Positions 34,640 through 62,415 of a DNA stretch of 64,000 nt are shown here, one piece after another. Below the pieces are notes generated by a model. It saw only the letters and a program-made list of their open reading frames with translations, did no database searches and had not been told where the DNA came from. Positions within the stretch are counted from its first letter, which is position 1. Each line of letters opens with the position of its first letter. The stretch comes from Leptobrachium leishanense. Lineage: Eukaryota; Chordata; Amphibia; Anura; Megophryidae. The translations under genes and the position numbers were made by a program. Location: positions 48,557,593-48,621,592 of the forward strand of contig CM019071.1 in the NCBI GenBank assembly GCA_009667805.1, read 5' to 3'.

Positions 34640-34868
34640 TGGGGGCCTTATTCAAAGAGTGCTGGAGTTTGCCACGGTTTCATTGGTGCTATATTATAGC
34701 TTTTCGCATAAGAAAAATCCAAATAGCGGCAGGGAAAGCTTCGCTGTGAAGCTTCTCCTGCCGCAGTTTGGGTTTCTCTTTTGCAAAGGCTCGGTGTTGG
34801 CTGTTGCTATAGACACAATACCAATTTTTGGCACTGTTTACAACTTCAGCATGCTCTGAATAACCCCT
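34640..34868. mobile_element. Foldback MITE related to 34130-34310 by its ends
   Basis: The ends GGGGGCCTTATTCAAAGAG and CTCTGAATAACCCC are inverted, and the interior contains a second palindrome around GCGGCAGGGAAAGCTTCG. The TTATTCA tip resembles the neighbouring MITE, suggesting related transposase recognition. Confidence 0.65.
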
Positions 34869-34912
34869 ATGAGGAGACTGTATGTGTATATATAATATAC
34901 ACACACACACAC

Positions 34913-35190
34913 ACGTATAGCAGTACGTAGTGTGACCTTTTTTATTGGACCAACATTACACTTAAAAGACAAGCTTTCGAGAGTATTACTCTCTTCTTCA
35001 GGTCTGTACGCTATACTGGGCAAAATCATATAATTGAACATTAAGGGGAACAATGGTGCCCCTTATTGTTCAATTCTATGATTTTGCGCAGTATAGCGTA
35101 CAGACCTAGAGAGGAGACTCTCGAAAGCTTGCCTTTTTAATGTAATGTTAGTCCAATAAAAAAGGTCACACTACGTACTGCTATACTCGT
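34913..35190. mobile_element. Large foldback element with ACGTAGTGTGACC ends
   Basis: The arm starting ATAGCAGTACGTAGTGTGAC pairs with GTCACACTACGTACTGCTAT at its right end. Pairing continues through TTTTTTATTGGACCAAC and GACAAGCTTTCGAGAG. The total is about 280 bp and noncoding. A shorter diverged relative follows at about 35265-35395. Confidence 0.78.
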
Positions 35191-35264
35191 GATTTTGGCA
35201 TCTGGACTAACACAGTTGATCAAAATATAAATTCGATAAGCAGTGTTAGTCCAGTTGAGAGATA

Positions 35265-35395
35265 TATATATTTACTTTTTTTTATTGGACTAACGCTACA
35301 TTTAAAAGACAAGCTTTCGAAAGCTTTTCTTTTAAAGGTAACGTCTAATAAAAAGGTATCACCACTACTTGTAACTGTACTGCTATATTCATGTG
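35265..35395. mobile_element. Shorter diverged copy of the preceding foldback
   Basis: Shares TTTTTTTATTGGACTAAC, ACATTTAAAAGACAAGCTTT and AGGTATCACCACTACTTG with the 34913-35190 element, in the same inverted layout but with an internal deletion. Confidence 0.65.
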
Positions 35396-36757
35396 TATAT
35401 AATATACACACACATACTAGACACATTAACGTATGTATCAGTGATTATTTTAGCTCTCCCTACATCAATTCATCTTCATTTTAAAACAAACATTTATCCG
35501 ATCCCTCCACAGACTTCTCCGTTCTTATCAGCTGTGACACGGAGCGTGTGAGTAAAGCGCATGCGTGTAGCTCAGGAGGGAGAAGTCTGCAGACTCTTTA
35601 TTAATAATAATGGATGGAAATTTGAAAGATGCTTGTTTTAGCGTGAGGAATCAATCTGAATGCTCCCTTGATAGAACACACGCGCTACATTCATACAGAG
35701 GAAGATACTCGAGCACACAATCACACCTTAAATGATTGTAAAACAAAAAAAAAAAATGTAAAAATGTGAGCACTGCGAAAATGTTGCATGTAACAATATA
35801 CAGAGGAGGTCTACGTTCATACATATGTATCGAAGTACATTGTACATGTGCGTGTCTGCTTACCAGCCCAAGAAACAGGTCTGTGTGACAGGCATATCCT
35901 CTAGGGTGGCCTTCCTTACACCCAATAGCGTTTATATCGACCTGCATGCCCAAGCACTCAGTGAGCCCACATGTAAATACAGTGAGTGTGCCCAACCAGC
36001 AGGAGGCATCCTTATACCACGAAACGGTATATGGATTTCATGCCATTTGTCTATACTGTATTCACTTTGGAACAAGAAAAGAGCCTTCACACGATGAGAC
36101 CTTTAAAACGGCTTCTTTAAAACATCCTGCAAGCGAATGACAGGTCCAAGATTTATACTTACGTGAACTTTCTGGCAGCAGAAACTGGATTTCTGCATGA
36201 GCAAATTAATATCAACCCCTCCCACCCCAAATAAAGCAAGGGATGGCTAAGAAACTACCCAGGACATGCTTGAAAAGGAGAAATCTCAATGTATCCTTCC
36301 TTGTAAAACACTTTATAAACATGATAACGCTGAGAAAGAGAATATAGTCAGTCTATATACACGTATGTGTTGTTACGTCATGAATTAGCACACGTGTCAA
36401 TGACGGCATTCCAGAGCAGGCCTTGACAAAATTCACATTGCTTAATGTAGGTTTGTGAATTCAGGTAAGTAGAAGCCTGAACGCTTGTCTCTGTGGGCCC
36501 TGCATTTGTCAAACGTGATCTAGAGTGTCAGTCGGGAACGGTCACTGAAACGTAAGAGTTTAAAAAAGTCACAAAATAAAAAATCTTAATTGAGGTCGAA
36601 TACATGGACATTCATCCAAAAAAAATGATTACTGTACAAAAAAAAAAAAAAAAAAAAGAGCAATATTAGGAAAAGAAAAATGTGCATTTAGAGGGTCCTA
36701 TAAATTAAACAGGTGTATATTAATGTATATTGGAAAGTGCCAAGAGAAAAAAAAATG

Positions 36758-36791
<34 letters not shown>
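36758..36791. repeat. (TA)n microsatellite
   Basis: An uninterrupted TA dinucleotide run of about 17 units within PPP1R10 intron 1. Short overlapping open frames (YIYIYIYI) are artefacts of it. Confidence 0.9.
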
Positions 36792-36794
<3 letters not shown>

Positions 36795-38448
36795 TACTTG
36801 GCAGGACAAATGTGCAGGAAAAATAAAACAGACGTTCTGTACCACAAAAGCAAAGAAGTTGCTGGTAAAAGAAAAAAAAAAATACCCTGAAACAGTATTC
36901 AGGGAGTTACAAAACAAAAAATAATACCGAGATTGCAGTTTAGTAATTATACCAGAAGAGTAGGCCAGGAAAAAATAAAAAGCTGAAGGGTGCAGAGGAA
37001 CAAAATGTATATATTAAAAAATTAAAGTAATGGAAAATGGCTAGATGAAAAATTAAAATAGACGAGCAATACTAAAACAAATTTTTTTTGTAAAAAAAAA
37101 AAAAATAATATATCGCATGGCATATGAAAAGGAGTCTGGTATTTGACCAAATATTAAAGTATTCTGTGTTTTTGATTTTAACAGCACCAATTTGGAAGAA
37201 ACTGCATAATAAAATTTTGAGCCGAAAAGCGCCGGTTTTGTAAATTAACATGTATCAAAGTAATACGCGTGAATGCTACATTCTGTGTCTGCATATAAAC
37301 ACACGCACATAAAATCACATTATATGGTTGAATAGATAATGAGTGTGTGTAAATAAAGCTACACACACGTGTCGAAGGCAAAAATGTATCTGGCTAGTTT
37401 CATAATAACAAATAAAAAAAAATTCTAATTGTTCCAAGTCTTCGGTTTAGCACGAAGTGACTGGTTTGTCGAGCGAACCCCAGGCGGTGGCGTAATATTT
37501 CAGTAAAGTTACTGCATGCAACGCCTCGCATTGTTTTCCTCCTCCACACCCCCCCCCTCTCGCAGACTGATCTGGAAAGGCCGATGTAGGCGAGAGAGAT
37601 GGGCGTTAGCATGAGTTGAGCTCATGTCCAACCCTACCCAGCAGCTGCTGCTTTGTCAGGGCTGAAAAACAAAGGAGGTGGAGAAAAACGCAGCCATTTT
37701 GAAGTCCGATCGTTGTACATTTAAAAACAACAAGACGGACGGCCATTTTGGCGATTCGATTCGTGTAATGCAAACCTAATGGAAATGCACGTCTAATGAA
37801 AAGAAAAAAACATGTACATTCTGCACTATCCTGGGGGGAAAACTTATATATATAAAAAAAAAAATATATATATATTTTGCTATATAATTAAATTACATAA
37901 AAGAACATACCAACAAGGTCATTCACACAAACACCCAGAAAAAAAAAAAAAATCTATATAAACAGCAGCCAAAGCAAAAAATATGTGGAGTTATCATTAG
38001 AGACGAAGTTGAAATTTACAAAAAGGCCAAGCACAGTTTAAGGTATTTTATAGAAAAGTATTTAAAAGCTTTGCCGTATACAGGACACATCACGACATTG
38101 CACGTAGATACTAAACGCTGTCCTCATACATCTACAGTTGCTGCATGGCATTTTTTAGGTTATTATTTAGTGGAGGAGACAATCTTTATTCATAGATTGC
38201 ACGCCAGCCTCCCAGGCTATTTTCTGCCGTAGGCAAAAAAAAAAGGGATACGACTATCACCGCGTGTGAACAATTAACTCCTCCAGGAGGCGAGAAAGTG
38301 ACAATTAAGTAATGGAGGGGGAAGAGATGCAGGATAATAAAGTGGGTATAATTAGCAGCAGTTGGGGAAAAAAAAAAAGTGTATATACAAAAATAATTCC
38401 CAGTAATTACAACATCCCTGATGTCCTCTGCAAAGTTTCCCCCCTTAC

Positions 38449-38552
38449 CACCAAACATCTCCTCCTGCTCCATGACATGATACGACTGCCATTCCTGAGG
38501 GTCATTGCCTTTGTTCATAAAACTCGCTGTAGGATCTGCCAAACTCGACTCC
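38449..38552 (-). other. Candidate PPP1R10 untranslated exon with upstream ATGs
   Basis: On the minus strand a 104-nt block is bounded by an acceptor-like GATTGCAG and a good donor GGTG|GTAAGG (38448-38443). It holds an open frame with ATG codons (ADPTASFMNKGNDPQEWQ, then HVMEQEEMFGG). If spliced to the ATG exon at 32414, this frame would run past the PNUTS ATG out of frame and stop about 10 codons later, making an overlapping uORF. The polypyrimidine tract is weak and no homologue is known to me, so it could equally be chance. Confidence 0.3.
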
Positions 38553-39963
38553 CTGCAATCTTTATGTACAGATTGCTCATGGATCTTCTCTTACTTGCCT
38601 GTTTCCTGCACACAAAGAGACTAAATGTGCGCCCCGGATCGGGAAAAAAAAGGTTATAAAGTCGCATGGTTCACATGTAACGATATATACGGTCTCCCAC
38701 CCAGAGATCGAGCGTGAGCATTGGGATTAAGAGCCCTTTCCATCCCACCCAACGCCATCTCTGGTATGGGAGCTCATGATCCTACGTACCTACAATAAAA
38801 GGGGGAAAAAAACAAAACAAGTAAAAACATAGATAGCCTGTGCTCGGCCCCCATGTCAGGAGATCTGCGCAGCAGATCCAGCTTGTACGGCCGATCAGAT
38901 CAGCCATTGATTCGTATGAATGACGGAGATAAAAGGTTCGCTGCAGCTTTACAAGTCCTCTATTTGATCATACTGTGCCATGACAGAATTATTAAAACCT
39001 AGAGACCACATGAAAAATATACAGAATATACTTAATGTCTGAAATCAACACCCCCCTAGGCAGAGGTGGGTTTATAAGCCTATATATGATGGGTTAGGAG
39101 GTTTTTGGGGACAGGATTGTCATTTTCTTGTTTTTTTTTTTTTATGGTTCCCGAGGTCTGGCAGAAAAAAGCAACACTTACTAATCCAAAACTCTCCTTC
39201 AGTGCTTCGTACGTAGAAACAGGGCACAAAAAATGACAGATGAAAAAGTGAAAAAAAGGTGGGAGGGGAGATCTATAGGTTTTGATATATCCTCTGCGTG
39301 ACTCAGCTCTATGCCCACACAGTAGCAGCAGCGGCCATATTGGTAATGGGCGTATAGCAAGGGCACATAGGTGGAAGACGTCCAATGGCTCCTACATGGG
39401 AAGGAGCGTAGCATGTACGCGGGGTTCCCCCCCTTTTAGAGTTGAGCACTTCTACCAAAAGTTTACGAGAGGATATATAGGTATCTTTAGAAATGTATAG
39501 ATCTTTTTTTTTTTTTATTATTACCACCAATCAGTGCAGAAAGCTCCCAGAGGCTTCAGGGAGAATTTATAGCTACAAAAACCCCTCAGATTATGCAGGA
39601 AGGACTAGAGGGAGATGTTATGTAGACGGTGCATGAAGAGGTTTTTTTTCCTTTATGCCATATTGATCTTGAATTCTCATCCACAGTGAGAAAAAAAAAA
39701 CAGATTTTCGGTTGGCTTCGTGTGGAGAGGAGATCTCTGGTTACTGAGCTTTAAACCTATTTGTCCAGGGTCTGAGGCGACGTGGAAAGCCCATAAGTTC
39801 GTGCCAGTCGGCGACAGACCTGAGAAAACAAATAAGAAGGCAAGCATTAAGTATAAAATACGTTATGTAAACGAAAAAAATGGCGGCGAATGGAGCGGGG
39901 AACAAGGGCACAATGGCGGGTGTGAAGGACGCAGCGAACAGAAGGGCCACACAGCAAACTTAC

Positions 39964-40013
39964 CTCACGCCTGAGCCGGGAATGGCGGCTGCAGCCGCGC
40001 CTCACTCTTATAT
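39964..40013 (-). promoter_or_regulatory. PPP1R10: PPP1R10 first exon and TATA-like core promoter
   Basis: On the minus strand CCATATAAGAG (TATAAG at 40012-40007) is followed about 45 nt later by a consensus donor GTGAG|GTAAGT at 39964/39963. This suggests a very short untranslated first exon, starting near 39.98 kb. It sits at the edge of a CpG-rich segment shared with MRPS18B. The start site is inferred from spacing only. Confidence 0.5.
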
Positions 40014-41065
40014 GGCCTCGCCCGCGTGGTGCCTGGGCGGGACCGAAGGAAGCCAATAGACAGGCGAGGCGGGAACAGAAAGGGAGGCAGAAGGCAAAGA
40101 AGGGGTAGCAACTGGTGACGTCGCAGACCCAGCCAGCCAATAGGACGTCGAGAACAACGCCTAATGGCGTCGATGCTGGAAGTTGGCTGAAACCGCCGTG
40201 TAACGCTTTCAACGGTGCGTTTTCTCTCCCCACCCCCCCCCCCCTCGAGAGAAAAACGGGGAGATGGACGAGCGGCAAAGCTGAAGTAAAAAAAAAACGG
40301 CTCCCGGGTGTCGGAGAATACAACCACCTAATTATGGCGCAGCAAAGAAATGCAGCCGCGCCTTGCGCGGTGACGTCACCAGCAGCGCCCTGGAGCACGC
40401 GTGGGTCACGTGATGTACGCGCAGGAGGACGCCTTTAACCTCGGCTTGGTTTTCTTTTTCGAATGGAATCCGGATAAACCGCATCAATTCGCCTCGTGGT
40501 TTTAATAAACTGCCTCTGAATAACTTTATTGGCTACTGGCTGAAAGTCTTTTTTTTTTTTTTCTTTAGCAAAACTTTATTTAACAAAACACAGCGGACAT
40601 CGGTTCTTATAATGGGTGTTTGTGAGGCAATACCGTACGTGTCTGGACTGCTGAAAGCGTTTGTGACGTTTATTGCCCTATAAAGAAAAGGAAGCTGCTT
40701 TCCTTATTACCTTATAAAGCACAGGCAGCTGATTTGAACTACATGTCCCGTGATGCTCGACGCAACTATCTGCAAGTCAAGTGGGTCGGCTAGGTGTCAC
40801 GGGAAATGTAGTCCAACCGACAGCGGCTGTGCTGAAAGTCACTGGCATCCTCACCGATACACACAATAACATTCAGAGGCCGGTTTCAGGAGTGGCGCCA
40901 TACACTGCTATGCGGATTTAGATTCCTCCCGCTATTGTCTGTTTCGATCATCGCATAAAGTTAGTTTAAAAAAAAAACCACAACATCCGCGTTGTATGAT
41001 TGGCTCTCGAGCTGTGACGTTTGACGTACGGTTTTCTGCTTGCAGGCTTTGCATCCTCTACCAAG
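40014..41065. promoter_or_regulatory. Shared intergenic promoter of PPP1R10 and MRPS18B
   Basis: About 1 kb separates the two head-to-head genes. 39.9-40.45 kb is CpG-rich with CCAAT at about 40050 and 40135, a perfect CRE palindrome TGACGTCA at 40371-40378 and CACGTG near 40407. Nearer MRPS18B are paired ACTACATGTCCC/ACTACATTTCCC motifs (about 40738 and 40805), similar to ZNF143-type promoter motifs, and TCTACCAAGATGGCGG at the start codon. Which elements act on which gene is not known. Confidence 0.55.
40735..40816. repeat. Foldback repeat or paired ACTACAnnTCCC motifs
   Basis: AACTACATGTCCCGTGATGC is inverted about 60 bp later as TCACGGGAAATGTAGTCC. A similar pair, TCTACATGTCCCATGATGCC and CATCATGGGGCATGCAG, lies at 41229-41292 in MRPS18B intron 1. 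It is either a small dispersed foldback element or duplicated promoter motifs. Confidence 0.55.
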
Positions 41066-57824
<16,759 letters not shown>

Positions 57825-57990
57825 GTGAGTTGCTCTGTGCGCCCGACAGCCACAAAAGTTCAGTATTGGAGGCAGGACGTCTGTCTGCATTTTTCTGCAA
57901 TGCTTTTTTCGTGTGCGTGTGATTATATATACACTGTTCAGTATGATTTGATGGATTATGTTAAAAAAAATCTGTTCCCACGGAGCGTTC

Positions 57991-58437
57991 TTAACCCCTT
58001 CACTACCAAGTGATTTCCCCCCCAAAAAAAATCAGAAACCAGGTTTTTTTTTTTTTTTTTTGTAAAATCATTTTTATTTAATTCTAAAATAATAAATGCG
58101 TTTATACCCATTGTATTTCTTACTGTAAATAACATTTTTGTCCGGTAGATGGCGCCATCTACTGCCAAATTGCGTTACCGCAGTGCTCTCAGAAGAAAAC
58201 TTTCTCCTCCATCGCTGCTGGAAGCCCGATATTTCACAGCATTTATCAGCTGATATTACAGATTTAATGCTTTGGGCATTATGCCCACAGGGGTACAACA
58301 TTGGGGGCACCTTCTGCTGCCCAAAAGCTAAGGAATTTCATTTGCCTTTGGGCTGCAGATCGCGATATCTCTATCGAGGCACCAGATGGAGCCTTTCAAA
58401 GCCTGAGATATCTTGATCACGGTAGTGAAGGGGTTAA
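57991..58437. mobile_element. piggyBac-like MITE with TTAA ends (copy 2), 447 bp, opposite orientation
   Basis: TTAACCCCTTCACTACCAAG at the left and CGGTAGTGAAGGGGTTAA at the right. The left end corresponds to the right end of copy 1, so the two copies are inverted with respect to each other. In MRPS18B intron 6. Confidence 0.82.
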
Positions 58438-58439
58438 AC

Positions 58440-58545
58440 AGTCAAATAGAGGCATATAGATCTACATGCAGTAACTCCCTGTGGCCAGCAGATGGCGACA
58501 TTTCCCTGCCCAATATTTATTTATTTACTAGTTGGAAAGCCTGCC
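58440..58545. repeat. Fragment of the same MITE family
   Basis: CATGCAGTAACTCCCTGTGG followed by CCAGCAGATGGCGACATTTC matches an interior block of copy 1 (about 56275-56325). It has no TTAA tips. Confidence 0.6.
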
Positions 58546-58591
58546 CAGAGGGCAGTCTATTATTAATACTGCCCCAGCTCGTGGATATACT

Positions 58592-59404
58592 TGTCACGGA
58601 TCCCTCTGATTACCAAAAGTGTGGTCCCTTTACGCAGACCGCTCTCTACCCTTCCGATCCTTGAATGGTCGGCAATACTAGACAATTTACCAGACAATAT
58701 ATAAACAAGGGGTAACACCAGACAGAGGTATGGAATAGAGTATTGTCACAAATCTTTCTGACTACCAAGATATTGATCTCTTTATGTAGCTCCCTTTCTA
58801 CTCTTCCGATCCTTGAATGGTCGGCAAAGCTATATAGACAATGAAGCAGGTAACAGATAAAGAAAGGGAAATACCAGACAGGGGTACAGAACAGATCACA
58901 AGTCCTCCCTAGGACTTTAGTAATAGCAGAGGTAATCTGATGCGTGCTTAGGGTGCCACATAGACTGACCTCGGTACCAACGTTAAGGGCAGAACCTAGC
59001 GCAGAGTAAATGCAAATGCCAGGAGTCATACACAGGAGGATTCGTTTGCCAATGCCAAGGGTCATACACAGGAGGGTTCGTTTGCCAATGCCAAGGGTCA
59101 TACACAGGAGGGTTCGTTTGCCAATGCCAAGGGTCATACACAGGAGGGTTCGTTTGCCAATGCCAATGGTCATACACAGGAGGTAGCCAAAATAACACGA
59201 GCTCTGCGGGAGGTGAATACCACGTCAGGGCACCGGTGTATTGGAGAGACTGGGTTTTAAAGCCGACGGGTCCGCGTCATAACGCCAGGCCCCGCCCCTC
59301 GGCGTCCCACGTGAGCGCCCCCGGAAGCGTTTACATTCGGCGCCTGGCCAGCGAGCAGCGAGGAAGCTGCTGCCAGGCGCCCCATCCCCTGAGCCACCGT
59401 GACA
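58592..59404 (-). repeat. Gypsy 3' LTR (813 bp)
   Basis: Begins TGTCACGGATCC and ends CCGTGACA, with TG...CA termini. Its outer part is a diverged tandem duplication of about 152 bp (58592 and 58745, sharing TTCCGATCCTTGAATGGTCG). A 36-bp tandem repeat lies at 59015-59180. The flanking 5 bp ATACT at 58587-58591 would be one half of the target duplication; the other half is off the window. Confidence 0.92.
59015..59180. repeat. 36-bp tandem repeat inside the LTR, about 4.5 copies
   Basis: Units contain GTTTGCCAATGCCAAGGGTC then ATACACAGGAGG. The first unit has GGATTCG and the last AATGGTC. Confidence 0.93.
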
Positions 59405-60716
59405 GAACCCCCCCCTCCAGGGGCGGCCACTGGACGACCCCCAGGGGCACGGGGGTGCGCCAAATAGAAGGCCTTCACTAGCCTAGGAGCATGAACTTCC
59501 GCAGCTGGTACCCAAGAACGATCCTCCGGACCGTAGCCCACCCAATCAACCAAATACTGCAAAGACCCCCTAGACATCCTGGCACCCAGAATGGCCTTAA
59601 CTTCGAACTCCTCCTCGCCCTCCACAGAGACAGGAGGCGGTGGAGCATGGACTTTGGTGTACCGGTTACATAACAACGGCTTCAAAAGGTTTACATGGAA
59701 TACATTGTGTATCTTAAAATGGGGGGGTAACGCCAAAGCATAGGAGACAGGGTTGAGTCGCCGTAGAATCTTATAGGGGCCGATGTACCTAGGAGCCAAC
59801 TTCATGGAAGGCACTAAGAGCTTGATGTTACGTGAAGACAGCCAAACCCTGTCCCCAACTTGATACACGGGTGCCTGCCTCCTGTGTCTGTCGGCCTTAG
59901 TTTTCTGGATGGCACTACTCTCCTCCAGTGCCCGTCTCACTCTCCCCCAAGTCTCTTTCAATGATGCCAGTTGCTCATCTAAAGCAGGAATCGTGGTATC
60001 AGGAAACGTGGCGGGGAGCACGGGAGGATCAAAGCCATAAACAGTGAAGAAAGGAGAATGACCTGTGGATTCGCTTACTGCGCTGTTAATAGCATATTCT
60101 GCCCATGGTAGCAGGTCTGACCAGTTATCTTGTTGTTCTGAGATAAAGCACCTGAGATATTTCTCTATATTTTGGTTTGCTCGTTCTGCTGCTCCGTTGG
60201 TCTGGGGGTGATAAGCCGAAGAGAAAGAGAGGTCTATCCCTACGTTCTTGCAAAACCCTCTCCAGAATCCGGAGATGAATTGGGTCCCCCTATCTCCCGA
60301 GGGACACCGTGTATGCGGACCACATTGGCAATGAATATGGGCACCAGTTCAGCTGCCGAAGGTAGTTTCCGAAGAGGAACATAGTGACCCATCTTGGAAA
60401 ATCGATCTATGATCGTAAGTATCACTGTATTCCCTCTTGACTCAGGTAACTCTACTATAAAATCCATTGCTACATGTGACCAGGGTCGTTCGGGGATCGG
60501 CAAAGGCTGGAGTAAGCCAATGGGTGCTGTTTTGGGACTTTTCTGTCTTGAGCACACTTCGCACACGGCAATGTAATCTTTGACATCTCGGCGCAACGTG
60601 GGCCACCAGAGGAGTTTACTGATACTAGACACAGTCTTGGTGATACCCATATGCCCGGAAGTTTTATTATCATGATAGAATGTTAAGTACTTCCTCTCTT
60701 TCGTTCTCAGGTACAA
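59257..60716 (-). pseudogene. Gypsy integrase with chromodomain, frameshifted
   Basis: The N-terminal zinc-binding H-H-C-C region (HDNKTSGHMGITKTV, then CEVCSRQK) and the first catalytic Asp (VAMDFIVELPES) are in one frame. The frame breaks near 60300 in an AGATAGGGGG tract at the second-Asp region and resumes in another frame, open to 59257. Conserved core residues between about 60020 and 60300 are present in the shifted frame. The C-terminal part has the GPYKIL..NPVSYAL integrase module and a chromodomain (EEEFEVKAILGARM, YLVDWVGYGPEDRSWVP). Chromodomains mark chromoviruses and may guide insertion to heterochromatin. Confidence 0.9.
59405..59420 (-). other. Gypsy polypurine tract
   Basis: On the minus strand GGAGGGGGGGGTTC lies immediately before the TGTCACGG start of the 3' LTR, the position and composition expected of the plus-strand primer site. 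Confidence 0.75.
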
Positions 60717-62415
60717 AGAGTCTCGCAGGAGGTTTTCCCCCAGGAGCCGCGCCCTGGACGGTCTGCAACCTTTTCATTAGAGGAGACGAGACACTGATCG
60801 TGGTAGCGGCTATAATCCTTTCCTGGGGTACAATGGGATGCTGATCTTGGATCTTATGTTCATAAGACTCATACTGTCTCGACAATGCGTCTGCTTTAAT
60901 GTTTCTGGACCCAGGTCTATAGGTAAGCACGAAATTAAAACTTGAAAGAAACAATGACCATCTCGCTTGTCTGGAATTTAAACGTTTGGCATCTCCAATG
61001 TACGTGAGATTCTTATGGTCGGTTATGATAACAACGGGGTCCTTAGACCCTTCTAATAAATATCTCCATTCGGCCAAGGCCGCGATGACTGCTAACAATT
61101 CTCTATTTCCAATGTCATAGTTCTTCTCTGCCGGGGACAACTTCCGAGAATAGAAGCCGCATGGATGCAAGGGTTTGTCAGGAGCCTCCCTTTGGGACAA
61201 GACTGCACCAAGACCTAGTTCGGAGGCGTCAACTTCTACTTGGAAAGGCAGAGCCGGATCTGGATGTCGGAGAACAGGGGCAGTAGTAAAAGCTTGCTTT
61301 AGTGCCTCAAAGGCTTGAGTGGCTTGAGGTGTCCATTTCTGATTTCCCACCCCTTTCTTTGTCATAGCCGTGAGGGGGGCCACCAAGGCCGAAAAATCTT
61401 TAATGAACCTTCGGTAATAGTTCGTAAACCCCAGAAACCTCTGAATGGCTTTAAGTCCTTGGGGTAGAGGCCAGTCAAGGATAGCTGAGAGCTTCTTAGG
61501 ATCCATTTGAAAACCCCCAGGAGTTATAATATAACCAAGGAATTGCACAGTTACTATGTCGAATAGACATTTTTCTAGCTTACAGTACAATCCAGCCTTC
61601 AATAGTTTTTTCAACACTTGTTTCACGTGGACATGATGAGTGTCTACATCAGGAGAGTATATCAGGATATCATCCAGATATACTATGACGAATTCTTGCA
61701 GGAATTCCCTTAGAGTGTCGTTTATGAGGTCCTGGAAGACGGCTGGCGCATTACACAACCCAAAAGGCATCACCAGGTATTCATAATGCCCGCTACGTGT
61801 ATTAAAAGCCGTTTTCCATTCGTCTCCCTTTTTAACCCTGACCAGGTTGTACGCTCCGCGTAAATCAAGCTTCGTATAGATCCGAGCCCCTTTTAATCGG
61901 TCGAACAATTCTGTTATGAGGGGTATGGGATATGCATTTCTTATAGTGATCCTATTCAAACCCCTATAATCGATGCAAGGTCGCAGGTCTCCCTCTTTCT
62001 TGGAAACAAAAAAGAAACCTGCTCCTGCTGGAGAGGAGGACCGTCTAATGAATCCTCGTTCCAGATTCTCCCTTATGTATTCCTCCATAATGTCGTTCTC
62101 TCTTTGTGATAAAGGGTATACGTGACCCCTAGGAGGCATCGTACCGGGGAGTAAATCAATGGCACAGTCATATGGACGATGTGGTGGTAGGACCTCAGTC
62201 CCGGCTTTAGAGAACACCTCCTTTAATGCCAGGTAACTTTCAGGAACCTCTGTGGACAAAGGAGGGGCTGTGGCAATATTGAGGCTACCAATCACATGAA
62301 CTCTGCTTAGGCACTTAGACTGACAACTCTGACCCAACATTTTATGTCTCTCTGGACCCAATCGACAACTGGGTTGTGCTCTGTTAGCCATGGAAACCCA
62401 AGAACGACAGGACAT
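60670..62415 (-). CDS. Gypsy reverse transcriptase-RNase H
   Basis: A 581-codon frame with RT motifs in order: DLRPCIDYRGLNRITIRNAY, TKLDLRGAYNLVRV, LVMPFGLCNAPAVFQDLIND, the catalytic YLDDILIYS, then FLGFTNYYRRFIKDFS. RNase H has FQVEVDASELGLGAVLSQ, NRELLAV and ITDHKNLTYI. The first about 30 residues of the open frame are out-of-frame protease sequence; real homology starts after the frame break near 62330. It then joins the integrase region near 60700. Catalytic residues look intact. Confidence 0.93.
   Translation of the reverse strand: MSCRSWVSMANRAQPSCRLGPERHKMLGQSCQSKCLSRVHVIGSLNIATAPPLSTEVPESYLALKEVFSKAGTEVLPPHRPYDCAIDLLPGTMPPRGHVYPLSQRENDIMEEYIRENLERGFIRRSSSPAGAGFFFVSKKEGDLRPCIDYRGLNRITIRNAYPIPLITELFDRLKGARIYTKLDLRGAYNLVRVKKGDEWKTAFNTRSGHYEYLVMPFGLCNAPAVFQDLINDTLREFLQEFVIVYLDDILIYSPDVDTHHVHVKQVLKKLLKAGLYCKLEKCLFDIVTVQFLGYIITPGGFQMDPKKLSAILDWPLPQGLKAIQRFLGFTNYYRRFIKDFSALVAPLTAMTKKGVGNQKWTPQATQAFEALKQAFTTAPVLRHPDPALPFQVEVDASELGLGAVLSQREAPDKPLHPCGFYSRKLSPAEKNYDIGNRELLAVIAALAEWRYLLEGSKDPVVIITDHKNLTYIGDAKRLNSRQARWSLFLSSFNFVLTYRPGSRNIKADALSRQYESYEHKIQDQHPIVPQERIIAATTISVSSPLMKRLQTVQGAAPGGKPPARLFVPENEREEVLNILS

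Larger units (their letters stand above)
32415..39963 (-). other. PPP1R10: PPP1R10 5' intron(s), repeat-rich
   Basis: About 7.5 kb lies between the ATG exon (acceptor CTCTTCCAG at 32415) and the upstream untranslated exon (donor GTAAGT at 39963-39958). It contains a cluster of foldback repeats at 34.1-35.6 kb, A-rich runs, a (TA)n tract and two possible untranslated exons (38449-38552 and one with an acceptor at 39819). No independent gene was found in it. Confidence 0.7.

Noticed and set aside
36163..36192. 30-nt microexon of PPP1R10 (minus strand) with a strong GTAAGTAT donor
   Set aside because: The acceptor has almost no polypyrimidine tract and there is no coding or conservation argument; an isolated donor match is expected by chance in 7.5 kb.
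39080..40398. Minus-strand frames of 100-183 codons around the PPP1R10 promoter
   Set aside because: They cover the untranslated first exon, donor site and CpG-rich promoter and carry no recognisable domain.
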